A stretch of DNA of 64,000 bases from Ruegeria sp. A3M17 (GTDB lineage: Bacteria; Pseudomonadota; Alphaproteobacteria; Rhodobacterales; Rhodobacteraceae), in contig NZ_QOCF01000035.1 of the NCBI RefSeq assembly GCF_003318255.1, forward strand, positions 285,770-349,769, given 5' to 3'. Every line of letters begins with the position of its first letter. Within the stretch, counting starts at the first letter, position 1. Positions 17,569 to 26,822 of the stretch are shown piece by piece. A program made the position numbers and the translations under genes. The notes below the pieces were generated by a model. The model saw only the letters and a program-made list of their open reading frames with translations, did not search any database and had not been told where the DNA came from.

Positions 17569-18966
17569 ATGTCGACCATCACCAATCACATGCCTACCGC
17601 CGAATTGCAGGCGCTGGATGCGGCGCATCATATGCACCCGTTTTCGGCCAACGGATCATTGGGCGAGGAAGGCGCGCGCGTCATCACTCGTGCCAAAGGC
17701 GTGTACCTGACCGATAGCGAAGGCGAAGAGATTCTGGACGCCATGGCAGGTCTATGGTGCGTCAATATCGGTTACGGTCGCGATGAACTGGCCGAGGTTG
17801 CTGCCCGCCAGATGCGTGAACTGCCCTATTACAACACGTTCTTCAAAACGACCCATATTCCGGCCATCGCTTTGGCAGCAAAGATCGCAGAACTGGCGCC
17901 GGGGGATCTGAATCACGTGTTCTTCGCGGCGGGCGGGTCCGAGGCAAATGACACCAACATTCGCCTGGTGCGCACCTATTGGGCTGAGAAGGGTCAGCCG
18001 GACAAGAACATCATCATCAGCCGCCACAATGCCTATCACGGGTCCTCCGTCGGTTCGGCCTCGCTGGGCGGTATGGCGGGCATGCATGCGCAGGGCGGCA
18101 TCCCGATCCCGAACATCCACCACATCAACCAGCCGAACTGGTGGGCCGAAGGCGGCGACATGGCGCCGGAAGAGTTTGGCCTGGCCCGCGCGCGTGAGTT
18201 GGAAGAAGCCATTCTGGAACTGGGCGAAGACCGCGTCGCGGCCTTTATTGCCGAACCCGTGCAGGGTGCGGGCGGGGTGATCGTTGCCCCCGATACCTAC
18301 TGGCCCGAGATCCAGCACATTTGCGACAAATACGATATCCTCTTGATCGCCGATGAGGTGATCTGTGGATTTGGACGCACAGGCAACTGGTTCGGGTCCG
18401 AAACAGTTGGTATCAAACCGCATATTATGACGATCGCCAAGGGGCTCAGCTCGGGCTACGCACCCATCGGCGGGTCCATCGTGAATGACGAGATTGCCGC
18501 GGTGATCGGCGGCACCGAGTTCAATCACGGCTATACCTATTCCGGCCACCCGGTTGCGGCGGCTGTCGCGCTGGAGAATCTGCGCATCCTCGAAGAAGAA
18601 GGGATCGTCGACCACGTCCGCGATGTGGCCGCACCCTATCTGAAAGAGAAATGGGAGGCACTGGCCGACCATCCACTCGTCGGAGAGGCCAAGATTGTTG
18701 GCATGATGGCCTCGATCGCGCTGACGCCAGACAAGGCAAGCCGCGCCAAATTCGCGTCGGAGCCCGGTACGGTCGGCTACATCTGCCGCGACCGTTGCTT
18801 TGCCAACAACCTGATCATGCGCCACGTGGGTGACCGGATGATCATCTCACCCCCGCTGGTCCTGACCCCTGCGGAAATCGATGAGATGTTCGTGAGGATT
18901 CACAAGTCACTGGACGAGGCGCAGGCCGAGATCATCGCGCAAGGGCTGATGAAGGCAGCTTCGTAG
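17569..18966 (+). CDS. class III aminotransferase, putative polyamine transaminase
   Basis: 465 aa, a full-length class III PLP transaminase. It shows LWCVNIGYGRDELAEVAARQM, the cofactor-phosphate region FFAAGGSEANDTNIRLVR, ADEVICGFGRTG with the PLP-interacting Asp, and the Schiff-base lysine in TIAKGLSSGYAPIGG (about residue 288). Closest in style to putrescine/spermidine-pyruvate transaminases of the SpuC group. Next to a polyamine importer and its regulator, it probably moves the amino group of imported putrescine or a related amine to pyruvate. A good AGGAG site precedes the ATG, and a terminator follows the stop. Confidence 0.9.
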   Translation: MSTITNHMPTAELQALDAAHHMHPFSANGSLGEEGARVITRAKGVYLTDSEGEEILDAMAGLWCVNIGYGRDELAEVAARQMRELPYYNTFFKTTHIPAIALAAKIAELAPGDLNHVFFAAGGSEANDTNIRLVRTYWAEKGQPDKNIIISRHNAYHGSSVGSASLGGMAGMHAQGGIPIPNIHHINQPNWWAEGGDMAPEEFGLARARELEEAILELGEDRVAAFIAEPVQGAGGVIVAPDTYWPEIQHICDKYDILLIADEVICGFGRTGNWFGSETVGIKPHIMTIAKGLSSGYAPIGGSIVNDEIAAVIGGTEFNHGYTYSGHPVAAAVALENLRILEEEGIVDHVRDVAAPYLKEKWEALADHPLVGEAKIVGMMASIALTPDKASRAKFASEPGTVGYICRDRCFANNLIMRHVGDRMIISPPLVLTPAEIDEMFVRIHKSLDEAQAEIIAQGLMKAAS

Positions 18967-18992
18967 TCCAGATTGCTGCTTTTCAGGTTTGA

Positions 18993-19018
18993 GGGGTGCA
19001 TTAAAATGCGTCCCTTTT
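18993..19018 (+). terminator. intrinsic terminator after the aminotransferase gene
   Basis: A 9-bp stem (GGGGTGCAT with ATGCGTCCC, two G-T pairs) with a TAAA loop is followed by TTTT, 26 bases after the stop codon. Confidence 0.7.
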
Positions 19019-19080
19019 CACTTTCTGTGTCGCAATTGCCCGTCAATCGATCCAGCTCAATTGCTGAACACAACTAGATT

Positions 19081-19287
19081 GAATCAAATCGAGCGACAAA
19101 AAGAAGTAATTATGTATCGCGCGGCAACAATAAATCTTTCGCGCGATAAATATCTTGATTTGATGTGACTCAGATTCAAGTATGCGAATGCGACTCGGTT
19201 ACTTGTATTACCTCTACCGGCGTCGCGACCCGCTCTACTGCTGGGTCCACCTCCCGTCTATCGTAGTGAGTGCCGATAGTCGGGAGG
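19081..19287. ncRNA. possible structured RNA or regulatory region in the 390-base gap
   Basis: The 18967-19356 gap holds no convincing protein gene but two strong inverted repeats: TATCGCGCG/CGCGCGATA (19115-19148, 16-base loop) and a 15-bp-long stem with one T-T mismatch (19249-19288; arms ACCTCCCG-T-CTATCG and CGATAG-T-CGGGAGGT, 10-base loop). Four GANTC sites (19081, 19167, 19173, 19192) lie between and around them, three within 30 bases. A short RNA, or a GANTC-controlled promoter with a structured leader, is possible. Neither hairpin is followed by a T run, and I cannot assign an RNA family. Confidence 0.35.
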
Positions 19288-19356
19288 TTGCACAGCCAAT
19301 AACTGAGAGTGTAATTGCGATGCATACTCAGGCAATAGATCAACGCCCTTCCATTG

Positions 19357-20655
19357 TCACCGCAACGTTTCCAAGAGGTTCAGGCTGGCATATCCGTCTG
19401 GCAGCAACCCCTGCGCCAATTGATACGCCCGAACAGCTTTGACCGTGTTTGGCCCTGTGCGTCCATCGATGCCTTGGGTATCAAATCCAGCCTGGGTCAG
19501 ACGGGATTGCAGTTCCTTTTTCTCGGTGAAACTCAGCACCCTGTCACCACGCGGCCATTCGGTCAGGAACGACCCCCATCCGGCCAGACGGTCAGACAGG
19601 TGTCCTATCCCGATCACATAGGCGTCGGCACCGTTGTATTTCTCAATCACCTTGAAATTGTCAAAGATCATCAGCGCGACGCCCCGCCCTCCGGCAGGTA
19701 ACAGGATCGCCGCTTGCCCGTGATCCGAAATGTGGGCGCCACTCGCCGCAACCACACCACGTGCGGCCCATAGTGAGGGCATCAATGTGTGATCCCGCCT
19801 TGCGGTGGAGTAGTCGAACCCTTTGGGCAGGGTCACCTCGACGCCCCACGGCTGCCCCTTAGTCCACCCATGCCGCGCCAGATAGGCGGCGGCCGAGGCC
19901 AGCGCATCGGTTGGATCTTCCGACCAGATATCGCGCCGCCCATCCCCGTCGAAATCAACCGCGTGGTCCAGAAATGAGGTTGGCATGAACTGTGTATGCC
20001 CCATCGCCCCGGCCCAGCTACCCATCATGTTGCGCGGGCTGACGTCGCCCGCCTGAACGATCTGTAAGGCAGCGATCAACTGGGTTTCGAAAAACCGCGC
20101 GCGCCGCGCGTCAAACGCCAATGTTGCCAGAGATCGGATGGTGTGGTCGTTGCCCCGAAACGTTCCGAACGACGTCTCAAGCCCCCAGATCGCTGTCACA
20201 ACCTCTTTTTCGACGCCGTACTTGGCTTCGATGCGGGTCAGCGCGTCGCGATGGCGCTCCAACCCCGCCCGGCCGTTTCTGATGCGCGTGTCCGAGACGG
20301 CAGAATCCAAATACTCCCAAATGGGTTTCGAAAACTCTGCCTGGTTGCGGTCGCGTCTGATCACGTCCTTATCGTAGGTCAAACCTGCCAGCGTCCTGTC
20401 CAGTGTTGAGGCTGATATCCCCTGCTCGGACGCCCGTTCACGAAATGCTCCAAGCCACGCCTGAAACCGCGCGTTTCCTTCCGTCGACACCCGGTACTCC
20501 TTAGCTGAGGGTCGTAAAGCTGGCCGGATCGATATCGCCACGCCAGCTGACGCCAGCTGTATGGCCTGTGACCCGCCCAGAGTATTGATAGATTCCGCCT
20601 GCACAATGGATGCCCATAATGCGGCGGTCATAACGCCACCTATGCATTTACGCAT
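19357..20655 (-). CDS. MltB-type lytic murein transglycosylase with peptidoglycan-binding domain
   Basis: 432 aa. After a short signal-like N-terminus, a lytic transglycosylase domain of the MltB family spans about residues 60-350: the catalytic glutamate is in IWGLETSFGTF, followed by SWAGAMGHTQFMPTSFLDHAVDFDGDGRRDIW. The C-terminal 60 residues form a peptidoglycan-binding domain 1 (ELQSRLTQAGFDTQGIDGRTGPNTVKAVRAYQ). It cleaves the glycan strand of murein with 1,6-anhydro ring formation in the periplasm, for wall remodelling or recycling. It appears to be transcribed alone. Confidence 0.93.
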   Translation of the reverse strand: MRKCIGGVMTAALWASIVQAESINTLGGSQAIQLASAGVAISIRPALRPSAKEYRVSTEGNARFQAWLGAFRERASEQGISASTLDRTLAGLTYDKDVIRRDRNQAEFSKPIWEYLDSAVSDTRIRNGRAGLERHRDALTRIEAKYGVEKEVVTAIWGLETSFGTFRGNDHTIRSLATLAFDARRARFFETQLIAALQIVQAGDVSPRNMMGSWAGAMGHTQFMPTSFLDHAVDFDGDGRRDIWSEDPTDALASAAAYLARHGWTKGQPWGVEVTLPKGFDYSTARRDHTLMPSLWAARGVVAASGAHISDHGQAAILLPAGGRGVALMIFDNFKVIEKYNGADAYVIGIGHLSDRLAGWGSFLTEWPRGDRVLSFTEKKELQSRLTQAGFDTQGIDGRTGPNTVKAVRAYQLAQGLLPDGYASLNLLETLR

Positions 20656-20718
20656 TCCGAATTTTCCTGGTTACTGCTCAACCTCAGAGTACCGCATAAT
20701 TTGCGTTTTCCAAAGCGT

Positions 20719-21432
20719 TCAGCTTGACCCCTCGCGATCTTTTGCTTCGTGTTTAGCTCGAATCTGGGCAAGTGCCTCACGCAGCAAAGGGATGCGGTTT
20801 GGCCTAAAGCTTTCGCCTGTCACGGACATTTCGCGTATCCGGTCCAGCCGAAAGACGCGAAAGTCCTGCCTCAGATGGCACCAGGAAATCAAAACGCTGG
20901 CGCGGTCCATATAGACGATACTCAGCGGGTTCACCTTGCGGCGCGTGTCATCGCCCTTGGCATCAGTGTAGGCAAACTCGATCGTGCGTTCGTCCCATGT
21001 GGCCTGCCGCAAGTCAGCCACCGCGATGGTGGGCTTGGCTGGGCGATCAAAGCGCGTTGCTGTCAGCACTGCATGGGACAGGCGGTGTGATTGGCGCTGT
21101 GGCAATCGCCCCTGCAATTTGCGCAACGTATTGCTGGCGGCGTCTGCCAACCCAGGATCACCAATGGCCTGAACCTCTCGCAGCCCCAAAACCAGCGCTT
21201 CAAGTTCATCATCTGTGAACCCAAGCGGCGGCAGGGTTGCGTCTTCGATCAGGGTAAAGCCAAAACCGGCCTCACCGTCGATCACCGCTCCAAGCCCACG
21301 CAACGATTCAATATCGCGATGGACTGTGCGCGGCGAGACACCCAGATCCTGCGCCAGTTGTTGGGACGTCTTCGGCGAAGGACCAGAGCGCAAGGCTTGC
21401 ATCAATTGGAACAGGCGGGCGGTTCGGGACAT
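20719..21432 (-). CDS. YafY-type HTH regulator with WYL domain
   Basis: 237 aa. An N-terminal DeoR/YafY-like helix-turn-helix (TARLFQLMQAL, then TSQQLAQDLGVSPRTVHRDIESL, about residues 3-55) is followed by a WYL ligand-sensing region (about 130-230; ATWDERTIEFAYTDAKGDDTRRKVNPL, FRVFRLDRI). The start MSRTARLF at 21432 is chosen because the longer frame crosses a palindromic operator in the gap to the divergent GST gene. It most likely represses itself and the GST gene. Confidence 0.9.
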   Translation of the reverse strand: MSRTARLFQLMQALRSGPSPKTSQQLAQDLGVSPRTVHRDIESLRGLGAVIDGEAGFGFTLIEDATLPPLGFTDDELEALVLGLREVQAIGDPGLADAASNTLRKLQGRLPQRQSHRLSHAVLTATRFDRPAKPTIAVADLRQATWDERTIEFAYTDAKGDDTRRKVNPLSIVYMDRASVLISWCHLRQDFRVFRLDRIREMSVTGESFRPNRIPLLREALAQIRAKHEAKDREGSS

Positions 21433-21450
21433 AGTGCAGATTAATCTAAA

Positions 21451-21475
21451 CCTGATGACAGAAACTGTCATCAGG
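21451..21475. promoter_or_regulatory. palindromic operator between the WYL regulator and GST genes
   Basis: Perfect 11-base arms CCTGATGACAG and CTGTCATCAGG with a 3-base AAA centre lie in the 82-base divergent gap, 19 bases before the regulator start and 40 before the GST start. Length and position fit the operator of the adjacent YafY/WYL regulator. Confidence 0.75.
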
Positions 21476-21514
21476 CAAAGCTATTCCTCGGGCATCCCGA
21501 ATTTGGAGCCTCCG

Positions 21515-22213
21515 ATGTTGACCCTTATGATTTACCCTTCGGCCTTTGGCCTGTTCAGCGCCAGCCCCTTTTGCGTCAAGGCCGCTTACATGCTGGAACA
21601 TGCGGGCCAGCGTTGGCAGCGGTCTGATATGTTGGACCCCCGCAAGATGCCCCACCAGAAACTACCGGTTCTGCGCACGCCAGAACGCCTTGTCCCCGAT
21701 AGCGACCTGATCCGCGATTGGCTTGAGGCGCAGGGCGCAAACTTCGACGCCGGGCTAAGCGACATACAAAAGGCGCAGGCGCGGACGCTGATTCGCATGG
21801 CAGAAGAACATATCTATTTTCAGGTCGTCCAGGACAGATGGACCAATGACGAGGTTTGGCCAATTCTGCGCAAGACCTTCTTTTCGGTTATTCCTGCGTT
21901 GATCCGAACGCCGGTGTCGAACTCAATCCGGAGAAAGGTCGTCCAGGGATTGGTGTTTCAGGGTGTCGGCCGCTTCTCTCCCACTGAGCGTCAGGATCGA
22001 TTGGAGCGGGACCTTGAAGCGATATCCGCTTATTTGTGGCAATCGCCGTACCTTCTGGGCGACCGGCCAACATCAGCAGATATGAGCGTTGGGCCCATGT
22101 TGGCCGCAATGCGCGCAACACCGGTGGAAACCCCGCTGACCCAGCGGATCAAACAGGATAGGCTGCTCAACGACTACGTGGACCGAATGGAGCAGGCGAT
22201 ACCGCTGCCATGA
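21515..22213 (+). CDS. glutathione S-transferase family protein
   Basis: 232 aa. The N-terminal thioredoxin-like part (SASPFCVKAAYMLEHAG, then KLPVLRTPERLVPDSDLIRDWLE, with the GST cis-proline in LPVL and the PDS glutathione-contact segment) precedes an all-helical C-terminal domain ending SADMSVGPMLAAM. The ATG at 21515 follows GGAG; the longer frame overlaps the divergent regulator and the palindrome. It shares four bases (ATGA) with the DUF1801 gene. A detoxification role under control of the WYL regulator is inferred. Confidence 0.85.
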   Translation: MLTLMIYPSAFGLFSASPFCVKAAYMLEHAGQRWQRSDMLDPRKMPHQKLPVLRTPERLVPDSDLIRDWLEAQGANFDAGLSDIQKAQARTLIRMAEEHIYFQVVQDRWTNDEVWPILRKTFFSVIPALIRTPVSNSIRRKVVQGLVFQGVGRFSPTERQDRLERDLEAISAYLWQSPYLLGDRPTSADMSVGPMLAAMRATPVETPLTQRIKQDRLLNDYVDRMEQAIPLP

Positions 22214-22596
22214 CACCTTTTGACGACCCTGCGGTACAGACCGCCTTTGAAGCGTTTCCCGAAGACACCCGTTCGGGTGTCCTCGTCTTGCGCGAGCTGG
22301 TGTTTTCAACGGCCAGGACTTTGCCTAAAGCCCAGCCATTGAATGAAGCATTGCGGTGGGGTCAACCCGCCTATCTGGCGCCCAAGGGGTCGACCATCCG
22401 GCTGGGCGGGCACAAAGCGGCATCGTTTGCCCTGTTCGTGCATTGTCAGAGCCGACTAATGGGTGATTTCACCACTGCCTTCCCCGGCGAGGATCGGTTG
22501 GACGGCAACCGGGCCATCCTGTTTGATGACCCGGATCAGATTGATGAAACCCGTCATGGCTGGCTGATCGCACGGGCGCTGACCTATCACCTTTGA
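22210..22596 (+). CDS. DUF1801 domain protein
   Basis: 128 aa. The pattern LRELVFSTARTLPKAQPLNEALRWGQPAYL fits DUF1801 (YdhG-like fold), a family of small cytoplasmic proteins without known activity. The start overlaps the GST stop (ATGA), so it is expressed with it, and its end overlaps the rnr stop by ten bases on the opposite strand. Confidence 0.8.
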   Translation: MTPFDDPAVQTAFEAFPEDTRSGVLVLRELVFSTARTLPKAQPLNEALRWGQPAYLAPKGSTIRLGGHKAASFALFVHCQSRLMGDFTTAFPGEDRLDGNRAILFDDPDQIDETRHGWLIARALTYHL

Positions 22597-24848
22597 CGAC
22601 GTTTGCGTTCGACCTTGCGCTTGATCTTGTCCTTCTTGCGCTTTGTACTGACCGCCTTACGCCGTGCGCCCCCCCGCTTAGCGGGCCCGCCTCCGCGCGG
22701 CAGGGCTTGGTCATCGATGGACAGCAGCTCCAACTCAAGCCCGCCGGTAACGGGCGTGGCCTCGGTCAGGCGAACGGTGACACGCTGGCCGATGGCAATG
22801 ATCAGCCCTGAGTCCGATCCCATAAGCGTGCCGGCTTCGCGGTCGAAATGGAAAAACTCGCGCCCCAGTGATCGGACGGGCACCAGCCCATCCGCGCCGG
22901 TTTCGTCCATCTTCACAAATGCACCGAACCGCGCGATGCCGCTAATGCGACCACTGAATTCATTGCCCACACGCTCGCTCAGATAAGCGGCAAGGTAGCG
23001 ATCCGTCGTGTCCCGCTCGGCCATCATTGAGCGGCGCTCGGTGTCCGAAATATGCGTGGCCGTTTCATCAAGGCGCGCGATCTCATCCTCGATCAGCCCG
23101 TCGTCGCCCCAGCCATGCGCCGTGATCAGTGCGCGGTGCACGATCAGGTCCGCATAACGACGAATGGGAGAAGTGAAATGCGCATAGTTCCGCAGCGCCA
23201 GACCGAAATGTCCGAAGTTTTCCGAATTGTAATAAGCCTGTGCCATCGAGCGCAGGGTTGAAAGGTTGATCAGCTCTGCATCCTCGGTCCCGGCGGCCGC
23301 GTTCAGCAATGCATTCAGGTGCCGGGTCTGCAGCACCTGACCCTTGGCCAGATTGAGGCCCGCAGCCTGCGCGGTTTCCCGCAGGCTTTCCAGCTTTTCT
23401 TGCGCCGGTTCCTCATGCACGCGGAACAGCAACGGGCGGCGCTTGGCGATCAATGTCTCGGCGGCGGCCACATTGGCGAGGATCATGAACTCCTCAATCA
23501 GCTTGTGCGCGTCCAGCCGGTCGCGGAAGGCCACGCTTTGGACCTCGCCAGCATCGCTGAGAATGATCTTGCGTTCGGGCAAGTCCAGTTCCAGTGGTTG
23601 CCGTTCTGCCCGCGCTTTCTTAAGCGCGGCATAGGCGGCATAGAGTGGCTTCAACACAGGCTCTAACAAAGGCCCTGTGCGGTCGTTTGGATTGCCGTCG
23701 ATAGCGTCTTGAACTTCGGCATAGTGCAGCGAGGCGGCCGAGCGCATCAGACCACGTACAAAGCGATGACCAATCTTGTTTCCATCCGCATCGATTTGCA
23801 TCCGAACAGCGATACAAGCGCGCGGAACGCCTTCGTGCAGCGAACACAGGTCTCCAGAGAGGCGATCCGGCAGCATTGGCACCACCCGGTCCGGGAAGTA
23901 GCTGGAGTTGCCGCGCTTGCGCGCCTCACGATCCAGCGCGGTACCGGGCTGCACATAGGCGGCAACGTCGGCGATGGCGACCCAGATCACATGCCCGCCA
24001 GGGTTCTTGGGGTCATCGTCGGCATGGGCATAACAGGCATCGTCATGATCCCGCGCATCTGACGGATCGATGGTCAGCAAAGGTATATCCCGCAGGTCTT
24101 CGCGGCCTTTTAGACCAACCGGTTTGGCCTTATCGGCTTCGGCAATCACCTTGTCGGGGAAATCATCCGGAATGCCGTGCTGATGAATTGCAATCAGTGA
24201 CACGGCCTTGGGCGCCGATGGATCACCCAGCCGTTCCACTATACGCGCAGGTGGCAGGCCCATGCGATTCTTTGGCCCGGCCTGTTCAGCCTCGACCAAT
24301 TCTCCATCCTTGGCACCCAATACGGCCCCATCAGCAACCAGCCATTCGGTTTGGCCAGCCTTGTCGATCGGCACGATCCGTCCGCCTTCCGCCCCTTTGC
24401 GAAAGATACCTACGATCTTGCGCGGGTTCGTCCCGACACGTCGGATCAGGCGTGCTTCGTAATTGTGGTCTTCTTCATGCACAACCGTGAGGCGGGCCAG
24501 AATGCGGTCGCCCTCGCCCAGTGCCGGATCACTGGCACGGGTGATGAGCAGAATGATCGGCTCGACCCCCTCGCCATGCCATTCCAGGGGGCGCGCGAAA
24601 AGGTCACCATCCGAGTTCGGGGCCTTCACCTGCAACACGCTAACCGGTGGCAGGCGATCCGGATCGCGATAGCTGCGCTTGCGCTTTTCCAGATGCCCTT
24701 CGGCCTCAAGCTCTTTGAGGATGCGTTTCAGGTCAATCCGATCCGCGCCTTTGATGCCAAAGGCTTTGGCGATATCGCGTTTCGAGGTCAGGGTGGGGTT
24801 CGCCGAGATCCAATCGAGGACCTCCTGCTTGGTAGGTATGCGAGTCAT
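22587..24848 (-). CDS. rnr: ribonuclease R
   Basis: 753 aa, a 3'-5' exoribonuclease that degrades structured RNA. The order is an N-terminal winged helix (about 1-70), cold-shock-type domains, the RNB catalytic domain beginning at LRDIPLLTIDPSDARDHDDA (about residue 258; the four metal-binding Asp are in this segment), an S1 domain near 640-725 (GNEFSGRISGIARFGAFVKM) and a Lys/Arg-rich C-terminal tail (from about 725). Length matches alphaproteobacterial RNase R. Confidence 0.96.
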   Translation of the reverse strand: MTRIPTKQEVLDWISANPTLTSKRDIAKAFGIKGADRIDLKRILKELEAEGHLEKRKRSYRDPDRLPPVSVLQVKAPNSDGDLFARPLEWHGEGVEPIILLITRASDPALGEGDRILARLTVVHEEDHNYEARLIRRVGTNPRKIVGIFRKGAEGGRIVPIDKAGQTEWLVADGAVLGAKDGELVEAEQAGPKNRMGLPPARIVERLGDPSAPKAVSLIAIHQHGIPDDFPDKVIAEADKAKPVGLKGREDLRDIPLLTIDPSDARDHDDACYAHADDDPKNPGGHVIWVAIADVAAYVQPGTALDREARKRGNSSYFPDRVVPMLPDRLSGDLCSLHEGVPRACIAVRMQIDADGNKIGHRFVRGLMRSAASLHYAEVQDAIDGNPNDRTGPLLEPVLKPLYAAYAALKKARAERQPLELDLPERKIILSDAGEVQSVAFRDRLDAHKLIEEFMILANVAAAETLIAKRRPLLFRVHEEPAQEKLESLRETAQAAGLNLAKGQVLQTRHLNALLNAAAGTEDAELINLSTLRSMAQAYYNSENFGHFGLALRNYAHFTSPIRRYADLIVHRALITAHGWGDDGLIEDEIARLDETATHISDTERRSMMAERDTTDRYLAAYLSERVGNEFSGRISGIARFGAFVKMDETGADGLVPVRSLGREFFHFDREAGTLMGSDSGLIIAIGQRVTVRLTEATPVTGGLELELLSIDDQALPRGGGPAKRGGARRKAVSTKRKKDKIKRKVERKRRQR

Positions 24849-24894
24849 ATCTCCGGCCTATCACGGGTATGCGACCGCGTCATGACCAAAAAGT

Positions 24895-25470
24895 TCAGGG
24901 CATCAAGTCGGCCACCGTATCCACGTCGCGCAAATGGTCCAGCAATCCGACGCGGCACCTCGGAACTGAGGCCAGAGTGTCAGCCAGCGCGGTTTCAGTA
25001 GACCAGCGTACTTTACGGAACAGGCTTGTCGGCAACGCCTTGTACCGCTGAGCCCCTACCAACCAATAGCCACCGTCCGGCGCAGGGCCAAATACAAATT
25101 CCGACTGTCCCAATTCCTTGAAGGCTCGTGCGATATGCTGGGATGTGATCCCGGGAATGTCCGCGCCGATCAGACAGACCGGTCCCTGCGGCATGCCGCG
25201 CAACATGCGCCCCATGCGGTCGCCCAGATCGCCTCGCCCTTGCGCCGCGCGGGGCAGATCAACGGGCCAGATGCGGCTGGTCAGGCCTTCCCGATCCGGG
25301 GTAACTGCCAGCACAATCTGCCAGCGTGGGTCCCGCAATCGCCGGATCAACGCGCGCGTCTGGTGACGGAACCACCACGCCGCGCCAACCATGCCAATGT
25401 CACGCCCCAGCCGCGTCTTGACCCGTCCCGGTCGGGGTTCTTTCACCATGATGACCAATGTGCGTTGCAT
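24895..25470 (-). CDS. DUF2064 / TIGR04282-type putative glycosyltransferase
   Basis: 191 aa. It starts VIMVKEPRPGRVKTRLGRDIG, the nucleotide-binding N-terminus of the DUF2064 (TIGR04282) family, and continues with LIGADIPGITSQHI and FGPAPDGGYWLVGAQ, conserved in that family. The fold is like GT-A nucleotidyl/glycosyltransferases; arsenosugar or other glycan synthesis has been proposed for some members, but no partner gene is seen here. The stop-to-start distance to dapE upstream is only three bases, so it is probably the second gene of a dapE operon. Confidence 0.8.
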   Translation of the reverse strand: MQRTLVIMVKEPRPGRVKTRLGRDIGMVGAAWWFRHQTRALIRRLRDPRWQIVLAVTPDREGLTSRIWPVDLPRAAQGRGDLGDRMGRMLRGMPQGPVCLIGADIPGITSQHIARAFKELGQSEFVFGPAPDGGYWLVGAQRYKALPTSLFRKVRWSTETALADTLASVPRCRVGLLDHLRDVDTVADLMP

Positions 25471-25473
25471 GCT

Positions 25474-26613
25474 TCAGGCGAAATAGTCCCAAAGGATGCG
25501 CGTGTAGATCGCCTTGAGCTGTTCGATCTGCGCGACCTCAACACATTCATCGACCTGATGCATTGTTCGGCCGACAAGGCCAAACTCAACCACCGGGCAA
25601 TGATCTTTGACAAACCGCGCATCAGATGTGCCACCTGTTGTCGACATCTCGGGGCGCACACCGGTTTCGGTCTCGACCGCTTTCGCGACCAGATCAGACA
25701 GGGGGCCGGGTGGGGTCAGAAAGCTCTCGCCTGAGATCTTGATCCGGACGTTGATCGCGACATCGTAGGTTTCAGCCACGGCTTTGGCTTCCGCTTTCAG
25801 CCAATCGCTGAGGCTGGCACCCGAATGCAGATCGTTAAAGCGAATGTTCACCGCCCCGGTACATTGCGCGGGGATCACGTTGGTAGCTGCGTTGCCCGTG
25901 TCAATACTCACAACAGCCAGGGTTGAGGCATCGAAATGGTCCGATCCCTGATCCAGTTCCTGGCTGGCTAGCTGATGCATCAAACGCGCCATGGCGGGCA
26001 AAGGGTTCTTGGCCCGGTGCGGATAGGCCGAATGCCCCTGCACACCGGTCACCGTGAACCAGGCGGTCATCGAACCACGCCGCCCGATCTTCATCATCTC
26101 GCCCATTGTGTTGGGGCAGGTCGGCTCGCCCACCAAACAGGCAGACATGCGTTCTCCGGCCTTGGACATGTAATCAAGCAGTGCCGTGGTGCCGTCCACC
26201 GCGTCCGCCTCTTCATCGCCGGTGATCGCAAGAATAATCGCCCCGTCCGGGGGGGTGTCGCGCACGAAATCCACGGCGGCCGCCGCAAAGGCCGCCACGC
26301 CGGATTTCATGTCCGTGGCCCCGCGCCCATACATCACACCTTCGCGGATTTCTGCACCGAACGGAGGCATCGTCCAGGCCGCTTCGTCCCCCACTGGGAC
26401 AACGTCAGTATGCCCGTTGAACCCAAAGCTGCGCGTATGGTCTTTCGCCCCCCAGCGCGCGTACAGATTGCTGACATCGCCCCGGTCCACGCGGGTGCAG
26501 TCGAAGCCTGCGTCGGACAGAAGCTTCTCCAACAACACAAGCGCGCCACCTTCCTCAGGTGTGACTGATGGGCAACGGATCAGGTCCGCCGTCAACTTCA
26601 CCGGATCTGTCAT
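25474..26613 (-). CDS. dapE: succinyl-diaminopimelate desuccinylase
   Basis: 379 aa, M20 metallopeptidase family. Zinc-site motifs are present: [14 protein letters not shown] (about residue 70), [16 protein letters not shown] (about 100), [13 protein letters not shown] with the catalytic Glu (about 133), and the C-terminal [14 protein letters not shown] with the last His ligand. It hydrolyses N-succinyl-LL-2,6-diaminopimelate to LL-diaminopimelate and succinate for lysine and peptidoglycan synthesis. dapD, two steps earlier in the same pathway, lies 2.1 kb away. Confidence 0.95.
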   Translation of the reverse strand: MTDPVKLTADLIRCPSVTPEEGGALVLLEKLLSDAGFDCTRVDRGDVSNLYARWGAKDHTRSFGFNGHTDVVPVGDEAAWTMPPFGAEIREGVMYGRGATDMKSGVAAFAAAAVDFVRDTPPDGAIILAITGDEEADAVDGTTALLDYMSKAGERMSACLVGEPTCPNTMGEMMKIGRRGSMTAWFTVTGVQGHSAYPHRAKNPLPAMARLMHQLASQELDQGSDHFDASTLAVVSIDTGNAATNVIPAQCTGAVNIRFNDLHSGASLSDWLKAEAKAVAETYDVAINVRIKISGESFLTPPGPLSDLVAKAVETETGVRPEMSTTGGTSDARFVKDHCPVVEFGLVGRTMHQVDECVEVAQIEQLKAIYTRILWDYFA

Positions 26614-26822
26614 TTCTGGGCCCTTTTGGTTGGTTCAATCGCGGGATCGTGCACAGATTCAACGAATTGGACCAATTGCCAACCCCTCGCCACCGGATTC
26701 CGGGCGCTTTTTTTTGCGAGTCTTGAAATGACACCCCAATAAAACATGGCGGTTTACCTTGCGGCCACCTTGCCGTGCCTTTCAAATCTGCGTTAGAGGG
26801 CCGCGAAACAGGTGAATTGACG

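Noticed and set aside
19182..19442. Open frame of 86 codons in the 18967-19356 gap
   Set aside because: It crosses the 15-bp stem, overlaps the end of the transglycosylase gene and has an odd Tyr/Arg-rich start with no ribosome site. A structured region is the better reading.
24895..25470. Arsenosugar pathway gene
   Set aside because: The DUF2064/TIGR04282 family carries this tag in some annotations, but no arsenic gene is adjacent. The ArsR gene at 40.5 kb lacks a metal-binding motif and is linked to an AHSA1 protein, so no arsenic island is supported.
26690..26720. CCGG-ATT-CCGG followed by a T8 run upstream of the receptor-like gene
   Set aside because: The four-base stem is too short and no plus-strand gene ends before it. 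It may be a remnant or chance sequence.
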